The notes under the pieces were generated by a model, which saw only the letters and a program-made list of their open reading frames with translations, ran no database searches and was not told where the DNA came from. This document shows positions 28,149 to 36,412 of a stretch of 64,000 nt of DNA, one piece after another. Numbering within the stretch: the first letter of the stretch is position 1; each line of letters begins with the position of its first letter. The DNA is from an uncultured Ligilactobacillus sp. (GTDB lineage Bacteria > Bacillota > Bacilli > Lactobacillales > Lactobacillaceae): positions 338,851 through 402,850 of the forward strand of contig CAKPXA010000001.1 in assembly GCA_934201845.1 (NCBI GenBank), read 5' to 3'. A program made the position numbers and the translations under genes.

Positions 28149-29579
28149 CTATAGGTTTGCATCGGTCTTGAAGTTAAGTGGTGAAAGGTCCGTTGACTCG
28201 GTGATGAGCTCTGCAGTCAGCTTCTCAACCCTGTCCAGGGCAAGTCTCTGCATTTCCACGGAAGCCTGCGTGAGAAGCTGCGCACGTTCGTTTCCTGAAA
28301 GTCCGCCGGCTCTGCGGTCGGTTTCTGAAATCTTCTTCCGGAACTCGATGGCGCAGTCCTTCTGCAGGTCATGCAGGCGCTGTCCGAACAGCGGATAGTG
28401 CGGGTCGACGAGGACGCCCAGGAGCTTGTAGGCCCAGTAGGCAGAGTCCTTTGAATATGTCTTCTCACCGTGTCTGTAGCATTCCAGAACGTCCGTCGTG
28501 CCGGCATAGACCGGCACGAACACGCTCTGGCACGTCACGCCCATCGCAACGTAGTGCAGCCCGGCGATGTCCGGGTCAAATCCAGGGCGCATCTGCAGCA
28601 GGTGAGATTCCTGCGTCTTGGCGAGGCTGATCGGCCGGAACTTGTGCTTCAGTTTGTCAGGTCCCTTGCCGAGCGGGTCGTAGGGCGTGTTCTGGAAGTG
28701 CGAGGAAAGCACGCGCTCCAGGTCATCCATGAAGAGCAGGCGGTCCGGCTTCCTTATGAACGGCAGGTCCTCGCTCATCGGGTCCTGAACTGCGCCCGGC
28801 GTCAGGAGGCGCTGACCGTCCCAGACGCGCGGCGTGCTGTAGATTTCGTCCGAAAGGGTGTGCGTTCCGAAGATGTTCCTGAAGTTGAACGTCGTGGCGT
28901 CCGGATTGAGGTTGTTTGCTTCGACGAATTCGCGGATGCCGGGTGAATGCATGAAGTTCTCCCTGTCGTCGAAGTCGATTTCCTGGATGGCGAGCTGGTT
29001 GGCGACCACGGCATAGCAGTCGTCCGGGATGCGCTGGGCAACCCAGTGATGTCCGGATCCCGTCTCGAGATACCACACCTCATCCCTGTCGGAGAAGAGA
29101 ATGCCGTTTGACTCGCAGGTGCCGTACTTCTCAACGATTGCGCCGAGCCTCCTGACGCCTTCCCTGGCGGACCTGACATAGGGCAGGACGACGGTGACCA
29201 TGGCCTCCTCGCCGATTCCCTCCTTCACCAGCGGATCGAAGCCGAGGACACGTTCGTTGGCATAGGCGCTTTCCGTCGCACTCATGCAGACGCCGTACTC
29301 GTTGATGCCGTCCTCTTCGAACAGACCGTATTCAGCGGTCCATTCGGGCGTTGCACTGTATTTGAAACGGACATTCTCAAGGGGCATAGAAAAGCCGTTG
29401 TCCCTTGATGTGAACGTCTGCCCTTCCGAAAATGTCTCGCGCGGATGAATGACCATGTGCTTCGGCCAGGCGCTTCTTGAGTCCTCGTTGCGGCCGATGA
29501 CGGTCGAGCCGTCGGCCATGGCCCCCTTGCCGGCGAGAATGCTCGTGCAGGCGGAGAATTCAAAATTGTGCTGCTGCAT
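28149..29579 (-). CDS. C69-family dipeptidase (PepD-like)
   Basis: 476 residues of the Ntn-hydrolase C69 family, which removes dipeptides in amino-acid supply. The N-terminus MQQHNFEFSACTSILAGKGA places the nucleophile Cys at about residue 11, after a short pro-piece removed by self-cleavage. DGSTVIGRNEDS, ESNGILFSDRDEVWYLETGSG and VPVYAG follow as expected. ATG 29579 is chosen because AAAGGACGTG is upstream and the minus-strand TATAAT (29617-29612) lies before it. Confidence 0.92.
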   Translation of the reverse strand: MQQHNFEFSACTSILAGKGAMADGSTVIGRNEDSRSAWPKHMVIHPRETFSEGQTFTSRDNGFSMPLENVRFKYSATPEWTAEYGLFEEDGINEYGVCMSATESAYANERVLGFDPLVKEGIGEEAMVTVVLPYVRSAREGVRRLGAIVEKYGTCESNGILFSDRDEVWYLETGSGHHWVAQRIPDDCYAVVANQLAIQEIDFDDRENFMHSPGIREFVEANNLNPDATTFNFRNIFGTHTLSDEIYSTPRVWDGQRLLTPGAVQDPMSEDLPFIRKPDRLLFMDDLERVLSSHFQNTPYDPLGKGPDKLKHKFRPISLAKTQESHLLQMRPGFDPDIAGLHYVAMGVTCQSVFVPVYAGTTDVLECYRHGEKTYSKDSAYWAYKLLGVLVDPHYPLFGQRLHDLQKDCAIEFRKKISETDRRAGGLSGNERAQLLTQASVEMQRLALDRVEKLTAELITESTDLSPLNFKTDANL

Positions 29580-29611
29580 TGTTTTCACGTCCTTTTTGCG
29601 TTCTTGCTTCA

Positions 29612-29640
29612 ATTATATCTCACACAGCGGAAAAACTTGA
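29612..29640 (-). promoter_or_regulatory. promoter of the C69 dipeptidase gene
   Basis: On the minus strand, TTCAAG, an 18-base spacer and a perfect TATAAT (29617-29612). Confidence 0.5.
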
Positions 29641-29668
29641 AAAAAACGCACTGAATTACAAATTCTAA

Positions 29669-29698
29669 TTGCATTTTAATCTATACCTATGCAATAAT
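29669..29698 (+). promoter_or_regulatory. promoter of the tautomerase gene
   Basis: TTGCAT (29669-29674), 18 bases, AATAAT (29693-29698), 37 bases before the start. Confidence 0.45.
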
Positions 29699-29734
29699 GA
29701 TAACATAGACAAATGACAGAAGGGAATGTTTCAA

Positions 29735-29923
29735 ATGCCACTTATTCACATTGAACTCATCGAAGGCCGTTCGCAGGAACAGCTCAGGAATCTCGTCAGG
29801 GACGTCACGGATGTCGTGTCGAAGAACACGGGCGCACCGGCAGAACACGTGCATGTCATTCTTAGCGAAATGCGCAGGGACCGCTACTCGGTAGGCGGCG
29901 TGCTCAAGAGCGACGAGAAGTAA
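29735..29923 (+). CDS. 4-oxalocrotonate tautomerase family protein
   Basis: 62 residues. After removal of Met the chain begins with Pro (MPLIHIELIEGRS), the catalytic base of this family. EQLRNLVRDVTDVVSKNTGAP, VHVILSEM and YSVGG follow. Such single-domain homologues are common in lactobacilli and their substrates are unknown. ATG 29735 follows AAGGGA by about 9 bases. Confidence 0.88.
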   Translation: MPLIHIELIEGRSQEQLRNLVRDVTDVVSKNTGAPAEHVHVILSEMRRDRYSVGGVLKSDEK

Positions 29924-29932
29924 TAGGCGCGG

Positions 29933-29960
29933 AAGCCGGGGAGCTGATCTTCGGCTTTTT
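29933..29960 (+). terminator. terminator after the tautomerase gene
   Basis: AAGCCG and CGGCTT arms with a short loop and six T. Confidence 0.7.
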
Positions 29961-30003
29961 TATTACATGTTTTAAAATCCAGTGTTGGAAAGGAAGATGG
30001 AAG

Positions 30004-31305
30004 TTGGCAGAGTCAGTTGAGGTAAACGAACAGGGACACCTGTTGATAGGGGGGGTTGACGCAGTGAAGATTGCCGAGGAATACGGCACACCGGTCATTG
30101 CTTATGACGTCAGAAAGATCAGAAACCAGATCGAGGGCTTCAGGAAGGCGTTTGAGGACGCCGGCGTGAAGTACATGATTTCATATGCCAGCAAGGCCTT
30201 TTCCGCACTTGCGATGTATCAGCTGATCGGCAGCTACGGCCTCGGCTGTGACATAGTTTCCGGCGGTGAACTCTACACGGCGCTCAAGGGCGGCATGCCG
30301 CCGGAACGCATTGAATTTCACGGCAACAACAAGCTTGAATCGGAACTTGAGATGGCCGTTGACGCCAAGGTGGGCACAATCGTCGTCGACAATTTCCATG
30401 AAATCAAGCTGCTTGACCACGTCCTGAGAAGAAGGCATGCAAGGACCGGCGTCGTCCTGCGCGTCACGCCGGGCATCGAGGCCGAGACCCATCAGTACAT
30501 CATGACGGGCCAGTCCAATTCCAAGTTCGGCTTTGACATCCGTTCCGGCCAGGCCGAGGAGGCCATGCTGCAGCTTCTGAAGAATCCGCGCATGAACCTC
30601 ATGGGCATTCACTGCCACATCGGCTCCCAGATCTTTGCTGTCAACGGCTTCCTGATGGCTGCGGAAAAGCTTGTTCAGGTGCTGGCCGACTGGAAGAAAC
30701 GATACGGCTACGAGGCCGACATCCTGAATCTCGGCGGCGGTTTCGGCATCAGGTACAATGAGCATGACCAGCCGCTTCCGGCTGAGGAGTTCGTTTCCGC
30801 CATCGTGAAGCGCGTCAGGGAACTTGTCGCCGAATACGGCATCAGGATGCCCGAAATCATCATTGAGCCGGGTCGCGCCATGGTCGGCGAGACGGCTACG
30901 ACGCTGTACACAATCGGCTCGCGCAAGGACGTCGACGGCGTCTGCCACTTTCTGGCCGTTGACGGCGGGATGGGCGACAACATTCGTCCTGCCCTCTACG
31001 ATGCACACTACGAAGCCTGTCTTGCGGACAGGCCGAACGCATTGCGCGAACAGATGGTGACTGTTGTCGGCAAGTTCTGTGAATCCGGCGACGTTCTCGT
31101 TCACGACTGCGCCCTGCCGAACACGAAGCCGGGCGACATCCTCGCCATGCCTTCAACCGGAGCCTATGGCTACACGATGGCCTCGAACTACAACCGCAAC
31201 CCCCGTCCGGCCGTCGTCTTCTGCGAGAACGGCAAGTCCCGTCTCGTCGTCAGAAGGGAAACCTACGAGGACATGATGGCCTGCGAGCTGGGACTTGACG
31301 ACTAG
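30004..31305 (+). CDS. lysA: diaminopimelate decarboxylase
   Basis: Final step of lysine synthesis, removing CO2 from meso-diaminopimelate. The 433-residue PLP enzyme (alanine-racemase-type barrel) has ISYASKAFSA (PLP lysine), GCDIVSGGELYTAL, NSKFGFDI, GIHCHIGSQ, LGGGFGIRY and EPGRAMVG. TTG start after AAGGAAGATGG. No other lysine gene lies beside it. Confidence 0.95.
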   Translation: MAESVEVNEQGHLLIGGVDAVKIAEEYGTPVIAYDVRKIRNQIEGFRKAFEDAGVKYMISYASKAFSALAMYQLIGSYGLGCDIVSGGELYTALKGGMPPERIEFHGNNKLESELEMAVDAKVGTIVVDNFHEIKLLDHVLRRRHARTGVVLRVTPGIEAETHQYIMTGQSNSKFGFDIRSGQAEEAMLQLLKNPRMNLMGIHCHIGSQIFAVNGFLMAAEKLVQVLADWKKRYGYEADILNLGGGFGIRYNEHDQPLPAEEFVSAIVKRVRELVAEYGIRMPEIIIEPGRAMVGETATTLYTIGSRKDVDGVCHFLAVDGGMGDNIRPALYDAHYEACLADRPNALREQMVTVVGKFCESGDVLVHDCALPNTKPGDILAMPSTGAYGYTMASNYNRNPRPAVVFCENGKSRLVVRRETYEDMMACELGLDD

Positions 31306-31332
31306 TCAGACAGTAAGGCGAATTCCTGCCGA

Positions 31333-31370
31333 ACGGTGTTGAGGATGATTCCCCAACACCGTTTTTTGTG
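31333..31370 (+). terminator. terminator after lysA (GGTGTTG type)
   Basis: ACGGTGTTG (31334-31342) and CAACACCGT (31355-31363) pair exactly and six T follow. It shares its stem sequence with hairpins at 14318, 23755 and 63653. Confidence 0.85.
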
Positions 31371-31426
31371 TCCGGAAAATATCTTTCATGCCATGAGATG
31401 CAGTTGTGTCAACGCAGCTGAACCTT

Positions 31427-31569
31427 GATGAAATGTTGAATTAAAAACCAGTTATTGTATATACTAATTGCATCAGTTTTGACGTTTCTGATGTAATTTT
31501 ACATCGGTTTTCCGGTTTGTGATGTAATTTGTATATACCAATCCCGCTTTTCATGTCAGATTAAGTGTC
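31427..31569 (+). repeat. 143-bp intergenic repeat, copy A
   Basis: Nearly identical to 47545-47689, same orientation. It holds two direct TTGTATATACYAAT boxes (about 31453 and 31529) flanking two TTACATCA/TGATGTAA-type hairpins. It fills the gap between the lysA terminator and the 3' end of the MATE gene. No ORF is inside it. Confidence 0.8.
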
Positions 31570-31612
31570 CGAGAGACAATATTGAACTACTGCACGCTCG
31601 TTTCCGCAGTCT

Positions 31613-32962
31613 TCACATTTTGTCCGGAACCTGACCTTCGAGAATCCGGGACTTTCCGAGTGCTGCGCGGGAAATCAGGAAGTTGGCAAGCCAGCCGGCG
31701 GGTACGGCAAGCCAGACGAAGGCGATGCCGAAATGCGGCGTGAAGATCAGGGCAACCGACAGGCGGACTGCAAGGTTCACCATGTTGGCGACAAGGAACG
31801 GGCGCATGTTTCCGAGACCGCGGAGAACGCCGTCCGCTGCCATCTTCACGCCCATGAAGATGAAGAAGCAGCCGAGCCACTTCATGTAGTCGCCTGACAC
31901 CTGATAGGCCAGGGCGGTTCCGTCCCTGCCCAAAAACAGTGAGGAAATCTGGGTGTGCAGCGTCTCGATGACTGCAAAGGCAAGGACTGCGAAGATTACG
32001 TCAAGCACCAGGGCGGCGTGGTAGCCCTTTCTTATGCGGTCGGGCTTTCCGGCGCCGAAGTTCTGCGAGACGTACGGGGACACTGCATTTCCGATGGACA
32101 CGAATATCAGCGAGAAGACGTTCTCGACTCTCATCGTCGCCGAGTAGCCCGCAAGCGCCTGGGTGCCGAACGGGTTCACGACTGCCTGCACTATCATCAT
32201 GCCGACAGACACCGTGGACTGCTGAAGAATCGACGGGACTGCGATTCGAAGCATTGAACGCAGCTCGCGTCCGTCGAACCAGCTGAAGGGACCTTCGTAT
32301 CTGCGCATCTGGTTGAGAAAGACCAGAAGCGAGAGAAGGGCGGAAATGCCCTGGGCGACAAGCGTTGCGAGGGCTGCGCCGAACACGCCGAGGCCAAGGC
32401 CGGCCACCAGCCAGAGGTCCATGAGGATGTTCAGGATGGACGAGAAGATCAGAAGTGCCAGGGGAATTCTTGACTTGCCTATTGAGTTGAACATGGTAGA
32501 GATAATGTTGTACATGAACAGAAACGGGAAGCCGACGAAGTAGATGCGCAGGTACAGCATGGCCTGGTCCATGATGTCGGCGGGTGTCTGCAGGGCGCTC
32601 ATCATCAGGTGGGAGAGGCAGAAGCCGATGACGCCGAGGATGATGCTGAGAGCCAGGAAGCTGATGAGTGACGTCGACACTATCGTCTTCATCCTGCCGT
32701 AGTTTCCGGCACCGAAATGCCGGCTCACGAGCACGCCGGCGCCTATGCCGGCACCGAGCGCCACGCAGATGAAGACATTGGTCAGTGCGGCACTGGCGCC
32801 GACTGCCGCGAGTGCGGAGGCGCCGACGAACTGTCCGACGATGATTGAATCGGCCATGTTGTACACCTGCTGGAAGAAGCCGCCCAGAATCATGGGCAGC
32901 GCAAAGACGGTCAGTGCTCTGATCGGGGTATCTGTAATCAAGTATTCATCTTTTCCTGACAT
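31613..32962 (-). CDS. MATE family efflux transporter
   Basis: 449 residues with about twelve hydrophobic helices in two similar halves. The first half starts LPMILGGFFQQVYNMADSIIVGQFVG, typical of the DinF/NorM-like MATE family that exports cationic drugs or metabolites in exchange for Na+ or H+. IAVPSILQQSTVSVGMMIVQ begins the second half. GGAGAG precedes the ATG. The substrate is unknown. Transcribed alone, towards the repeat. Confidence 0.92.
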   Translation of the reverse strand: MSGKDEYLITDTPIRALTVFALPMILGGFFQQVYNMADSIIVGQFVGASALAAVGASAALTNVFICVALGAGIGAGVLVSRHFGAGNYGRMKTIVSTSLISFLALSIILGVIGFCLSHLMMSALQTPADIMDQAMLYLRIYFVGFPFLFMYNIISTMFNSIGKSRIPLALLIFSSILNILMDLWLVAGLGLGVFGAALATLVAQGISALLSLLVFLNQMRRYEGPFSWFDGRELRSMLRIAVPSILQQSTVSVGMMIVQAVVNPFGTQALAGYSATMRVENVFSLIFVSIGNAVSPYVSQNFGAGKPDRIRKGYHAALVLDVIFAVLAFAVIETLHTQISSLFLGRDGTALAYQVSGDYMKWLGCFFIFMGVKMAADGVLRGLGNMRPFLVANMVNLAVRLSVALIFTPHFGIAFVWLAVPAGWLANFLISRAALGKSRILEGQVPDKM

Positions 32963-33017
32963 GGAATCTCTCCTTTTATGACGTTTGCTGGAATTTCAGG
33001 CAGCGGAAGCAGAAGGA

Positions 33018-33050
33018 ACAGCACCCGCAGTTCATTCTGCGGGTGCTGTC
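33018..33050. terminator. hairpin between the HAD gene and the MATE gene
   Basis: ACAGCACCCGCAG pairs exactly with CTGCGGGTGCTGT over a 6-base loop. The T run is weak on either strand. Confidence 0.65.
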
Positions 33051-33078
33051 TTCATATCATCTTCCAAGCCCTGCATTT

Positions 33079-33885
33079 CTAAAGGCCCAGAGCCTTCTTC
33101 AGGTAGCGGGCGACGCCGTCGTGGTCGTTGTCGAACTCGGTCACGTCGTCTGCAATCCGCCTGAGCCGGTCGGTGCCGTTTTTCATCACCACGCCGAGGC
33201 CGGCGAAGTCGAGCATCTCCTCGTCGTTGTGTTCGTCGCCGAATGCGATGATGTCCCTGCGCGCTATGCCGTAGGTCTTCGCGAGGAAGCCGATGCCGTG
33301 GGCCTTGCTGATGCCCTTGGGCGAAAGTTCGAGGATGGGGGTCGGTCCGCCCCAGACCCCGACGTTGACCTTGCTGCCGAAGGCCTGCTCGAGTCTTGAG
33401 ACGATTTCAGGCTTCCTCTTTCGATCCACCAGCATGGTCATGGCGGCCGGGTCGTGCTTCAGGTTGATGCGGTTCAGGACCTGGTCGCTTCTGAGCACTG
33501 GCTGGAAGAAGCCGTCGATGCTCTTGTTCGGCACGTCGGAGAGGGCCATTGTCTTGCCCTCGGCCGAGACCACCCTGATGCCGAGCCTCTGCTTGGCGGC
33601 TAGAATGTCGAGCGCGATCTTCCTTGAAAACGTCGTCTGATACTCGTGTTCCCAGTTCTTGTGCGGGATGTAGCCCAGTGCGCCGTTGAAGTTGATCATC
33701 GGTCCCTTCAGCTTCAGTTCGTCATAGTAGCCCACTGCCATCCTGTTCGGCCGTCCGGTGACGATCGAGACGATGTGACCCGCTTCCTGGGCGCGTCCGA
33801 TGATTTCCTTCGTTTTTTCCGTGATTTCTGCCCTGCTGTTCAGTGTCGTTCCGTCCAAATCCAGTGCAATCAGTTTGCGTTGCAT
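33079..33885 (-). CDS. Cof-type HAD-IIB hydrolase (sugar phosphatase-like)
   Basis: 268 residues. HAD motif I IALDLDGTTLNS, motif II SIVTGRP, and motif IV FGDEHNDEEMLDFAGLGVVM are complete, with a type-IIB cap between. AHGIGFLAKTYG is the usual segment before motif IV. Family members dephosphorylate sugar or flavin phosphates. ATG 33885 is preceded by GGAGGG; an in-frame ATG at 33897 lies before that ribosome site. Confidence 0.92.
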   Translation of the reverse strand: MQRKLIALDLDGTTLNSRAEITEKTKEIIGRAQEAGHIVSIVTGRPNRMAVGYYDELKLKGPMINFNGALGYIPHKNWEHEYQTTFSRKIALDILAAKQRLGIRVVSAEGKTMALSDVPNKSIDGFFQPVLRSDQVLNRINLKHDPAAMTMLVDRKRKPEIVSRLEQAFGSKVNVGVWGGPTPILELSPKGISKAHGIGFLAKTYGIARRDIIAFGDEHNDEEMLDFAGLGVVMKNGTDRLRRIADDVTEFDNDHDGVARYLKKALGL

Positions 33886-34043
33886 GATACCCTCCATAAG
33901 TCTTGCTTATCTAAAGATACCACAGAAGGGGAGGAAAGGGCAATCGTTCCTTCGATTTTACAGGAACCCGCAAACACAGGACAGTTCCCTGACTTTGATC
34001 TGAAAAATGCAATGCTTCGAACGTGCATTCGAACGGGCAATGG

Positions 34044-34049
34044 GGTATA
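34044..34049 (+). promoter_or_regulatory. -10 box before the GNAT remnant/ogt
   Basis: TATAAT in a context of GGGTATAATTG; no clear -35. It may drive ogt and the genes after it. The stretch 33898-34154 shows no gene I can support. Confidence 0.35.
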
Positions 34050-34154
34050 ATTGACTCAACGGGGAAGGTGAAGGACAGAGATGGTATTGATGTATTTTGG
34101 ATACGGCAGCGCTGAATTCGAATATCCGGGAAAAAGGATGAGCGCCTGGCGGAA

Positions 34155-34403
34155 GTGATTGACATAATCGGTCACATCAACCGTGAAACTGATCCGGACT
34201 TTCGCGAAAGGGGAATCGGCAGGAGAATGCTCGAGTGCGGCATGGAGGAATACGGTGTGAACAGCCTTTCGGTGAACGAGCAGAATCCCGGTGCTCTGGG
34301 CTTTCAGGTCTGCGACAGGTTGGAAATTGACGGTCAGGGAAATCCGTATCCAGTTCTCTACATGAAGAGGAGGGTGAATGGCGATGCACAAAATGACATA
34401 TGA
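34155..34403 (+). pseudogene. C-terminal fragment of a GNAT acetyltransferase
   Basis: The frame contains the acetyl-CoA loop PDFRERGIGRRML and the typical tail VNEQNPGALGF, then DRLEIDGQGNPYPVLYMKR. The N-terminal half is missing, and the usual Y-x-H-x-G-F stretch between GALGF and VCDRLE is deleted. It overlaps the start of ogt by 26 bases. It is therefore a decayed gene and not a functional enzyme. Confidence 0.65.
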
Positions 34404-34890
34404 CTCTCCGCTCGGCCGCATTCTGCTTGCGGCAGACGACACGGGCCTGACCGGACTCTGGTTTGAGGAGCAGAAATACTATGCGGCGGGACTCGGCGAC
34501 AACGAAGACGAGGAGGAAGCATCCGCAATGAGGGACGCAGTGAGATGGCTTGACCTGTACTTTTCAGGCGAAAGGCCGGACTTCACTCCCGAGCTGCACC
34601 TGACCGGAACGCCATTCCGGCGGCGGGTCTGGCAGATTCTGCTGAGTATTCCGTATGGCAGCACCATGACGTACGGCGAGATTGCGGCGGAGCTTTCCGG
34701 TTCGACGGCGGCGCGGGCGGTCGGAGGAGCCGTCGGACACAATCCCGTGTCGATCATCGTGCCCTGCCACAGGGTGCTCGGATCCGGCGGCAGTCTGACA
34801 GGATACGCCGGTGGAACCTGGCGCAAGCAGCGGCTGCTGGAGATTGAAGGCGTTCTTTCGGAACGGAAGCTGAATGAAGAAATGCAGTGA
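34378..34890 (+). CDS. ogt: methylated-DNA--protein-cysteine methyltransferase
   Basis: Suicide repair enzyme that takes alkyl groups from O6-alkylguanine. The active-site IIVPCHRVLGSGG (Cys) is at about residue 127, and TPFRRRVWQILLSIPYGSTMTYGEIA is the DNA-binding helix-turn-helix with the Arg finger. GYAGGTWRKQRLLEIE closes the domain. 170 residues. GAGGAGGG precedes ATG 34378; ATG 34384 is also possible. Followed 21 bases later by two unknown genes on the same strand. Confidence 0.93.
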   Translation: MAMHKMTYDSPLGRILLAADDTGLTGLWFEEQKYYAAGLGDNEDEEEASAMRDAVRWLDLYFSGERPDFTPELHLTGTPFRRRVWQILLSIPYGSTMTYGEIAAELSGSTAARAVGGAVGHNPVSIIVPCHRVLGSGGSLTGYAGGTWRKQRLLEIEGVLSERKLNEEMQ

Positions 34891-34911
34891 TGAAATGCTG
34901 CAGGAAATGGA

Positions 34912-36360
34912 ATGATTCAATTGTATGAGAAACTGACGGCGTTTCTGCCGAAGCTCCGGAGGTGCACTCCGGGGAGGATAATCATGAACGGGGGACACGA
35001 CCCCTTTGTTGCGTATGACGCGGTCATGCTGGACCTGTTCTGCGTTCTTTATGAAATGAAGCATCATGACCCGGTATTTGACAAGGACAGATACAGACGC
35101 ATCCTTGCCGCAGAAAACATCAAGTGGAATGACAGGGATTCGCTGACCCATGTCTTTCTGGGGTGCATCGATGCGAGTGAATGCGTCGCCCTGCTGATAG
35201 CTCTGACGGACATGGAGAGAATATGTCCCGGATTGATGCTCGGCCTGTGTGAGACGGGATACATATGTGAATGCCTTTACAGGATGCATGAGACAAGAAA
35301 TGCATCCCGTCTCCCGGACCGGGTGAAGAGGCCGCAGCTGAGCGACGGCATCAGGAAGATGGTGCTGGAGAATCCGGCTGAGGGGCAGGAAGTGGTGTTT
35401 ACGGAAAATCAGGCCGCAATTTCATGCGGCGGGGATACCGAGCAGTACAATCTGTCGAAGTTCATCTTCAGGGGAATCGTCGATGACTTGACCCAGGTCT
35501 ATTATGAGGCTCCGCTCTGCTACAGGACAGTGGGGGACTGGCGGCTGTACCTGATTGACCGGGAAGGCAGGCGGTTCAAGGTTGACGGTGACTATTCGCA
35601 GGAGGGAACGACGGGGGAAGTCTCTGATGCGTACAGACTGCTGTTCGGCCGTCAGGACCTGAAGCTTCTTGACGGCAACCCGGACAAGATTGTGAGTATG
35701 GAATTGATGTTCAGCAGGAAGGCAAGAATTTCCAGCAGATGCTGTGAAACTTCCGAGGAGGGCATCATGCTGGACAGGCTGTCGGAAAAGGTCGACGTGT
35801 ACCGCAGAATGTTCAACGGCAGTGAGGTCCGTGGCAGCTACCACATCGAGAACGGCGTGACCGCCTTTCTTGACGGGGTTCCCGTCGACATCTTCTCGCA
35901 TGTGACGGGAAATCCCGCCGATGCAGTGGAGAACGGAAACGACACCAGACATTACCTGTTCCGGGTGAAGATGAAGCACGGCGTAGAAAGGGAAGTCAAG
36001 GGCACCTTTGACCGGTACGGCCTGCCGGATGACTGGGCGGACTTTGCGGACATGCTGAGCAGGTTTCTCTACTACTACGGTGTCATGGGCCAGATGTTGA
36101 ACCCGTTCATGTACGGCAAGACGCTCAGAAGAAAGGGCGAACTTGTTTTCTGCAACGTCAGGTTCAAGGACGGTGGCAAGACGTATTGCTATCTTGCCGA
36201 CGAGGACATCTACCATTCCGGCGAGGAGGTCGTCGTTCCCGTCACAAGGAGGGACGGATACGGGGAAACGGTCGGAATCGTGGATTCGGTCGAGTATCAC
36301 ACGAAGGAGGATGCGCCCTATCCTGTTGACAGGATAAAGCACATCATAGGAAAGCATTGA
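34912..36360 (+). CDS. DUF6508-like protein with C-terminal PriA-like barrel (unknown function)
   Basis: 482 residues. The first 120 look like a DUF6508-type helical domain (FVAYDAVMLDLFCVLY, ALTDMERICPGLMLGLCETGYICECLYRM). A middle region of about 280 residues is shared with the next gene (LFGRQDLKLLDGN, GNPADA, GTFDRYGLPDDW, FADMLSRFLYYY). The C-terminal 70 residues (VRFKDGGKTYCYLADED, GEEVVVPV, EDAPYPVDRIKHII) form a small beta-barrel known from other Firmicute hypotheticals. No catalytic motif was recognised; cytosolic. Confidence 0.6.
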   Translation: MIQLYEKLTAFLPKLRRCTPGRIIMNGGHDPFVAYDAVMLDLFCVLYEMKHHDPVFDKDRYRRILAAENIKWNDRDSLTHVFLGCIDASECVALLIALTDMERICPGLMLGLCETGYICECLYRMHETRNASRLPDRVKRPQLSDGIRKMVLENPAEGQEVVFTENQAAISCGGDTEQYNLSKFIFRGIVDDLTQVYYEAPLCYRTVGDWRLYLIDREGRRFKVDGDYSQEGTTGEVSDAYRLLFGRQDLKLLDGNPDKIVSMELMFSRKARISSRCCETSEEGIMLDRLSEKVDVYRRMFNGSEVRGSYHIENGVTAFLDGVPVDIFSHVTGNPADAVENGNDTRHYLFRVKMKHGVEREVKGTFDRYGLPDDWADFADMLSRFLYYYGVMGQMLNPFMYGKTLRRKGELVFCNVRFKDGGKTYCYLADEDIYHSGEEVVVPVTRRDGYGETVGIVDSVEYHTKEDAPYPVDRIKHIIGKH

Positions 36361-36412
36361 GACGTAAAAGGGATGAAGCAGGGGAGCCCTGCATTTTCGG
36401 GAGGTATGAGAT

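Noticed and set aside
30181..31104. Long minus-strand ORF (307 codons) opposite lysA
   Set aside because: It lies wholly within lysA, lacks a family match, and long antisense frames are expected with this G+C-rich codon use.
31440..31560. CRISPR-like array in the repeat with its TTACATCA units
   Set aside because: Only two to four short inverted units of unequal spacing; no spacers of constant length and no cas genes.
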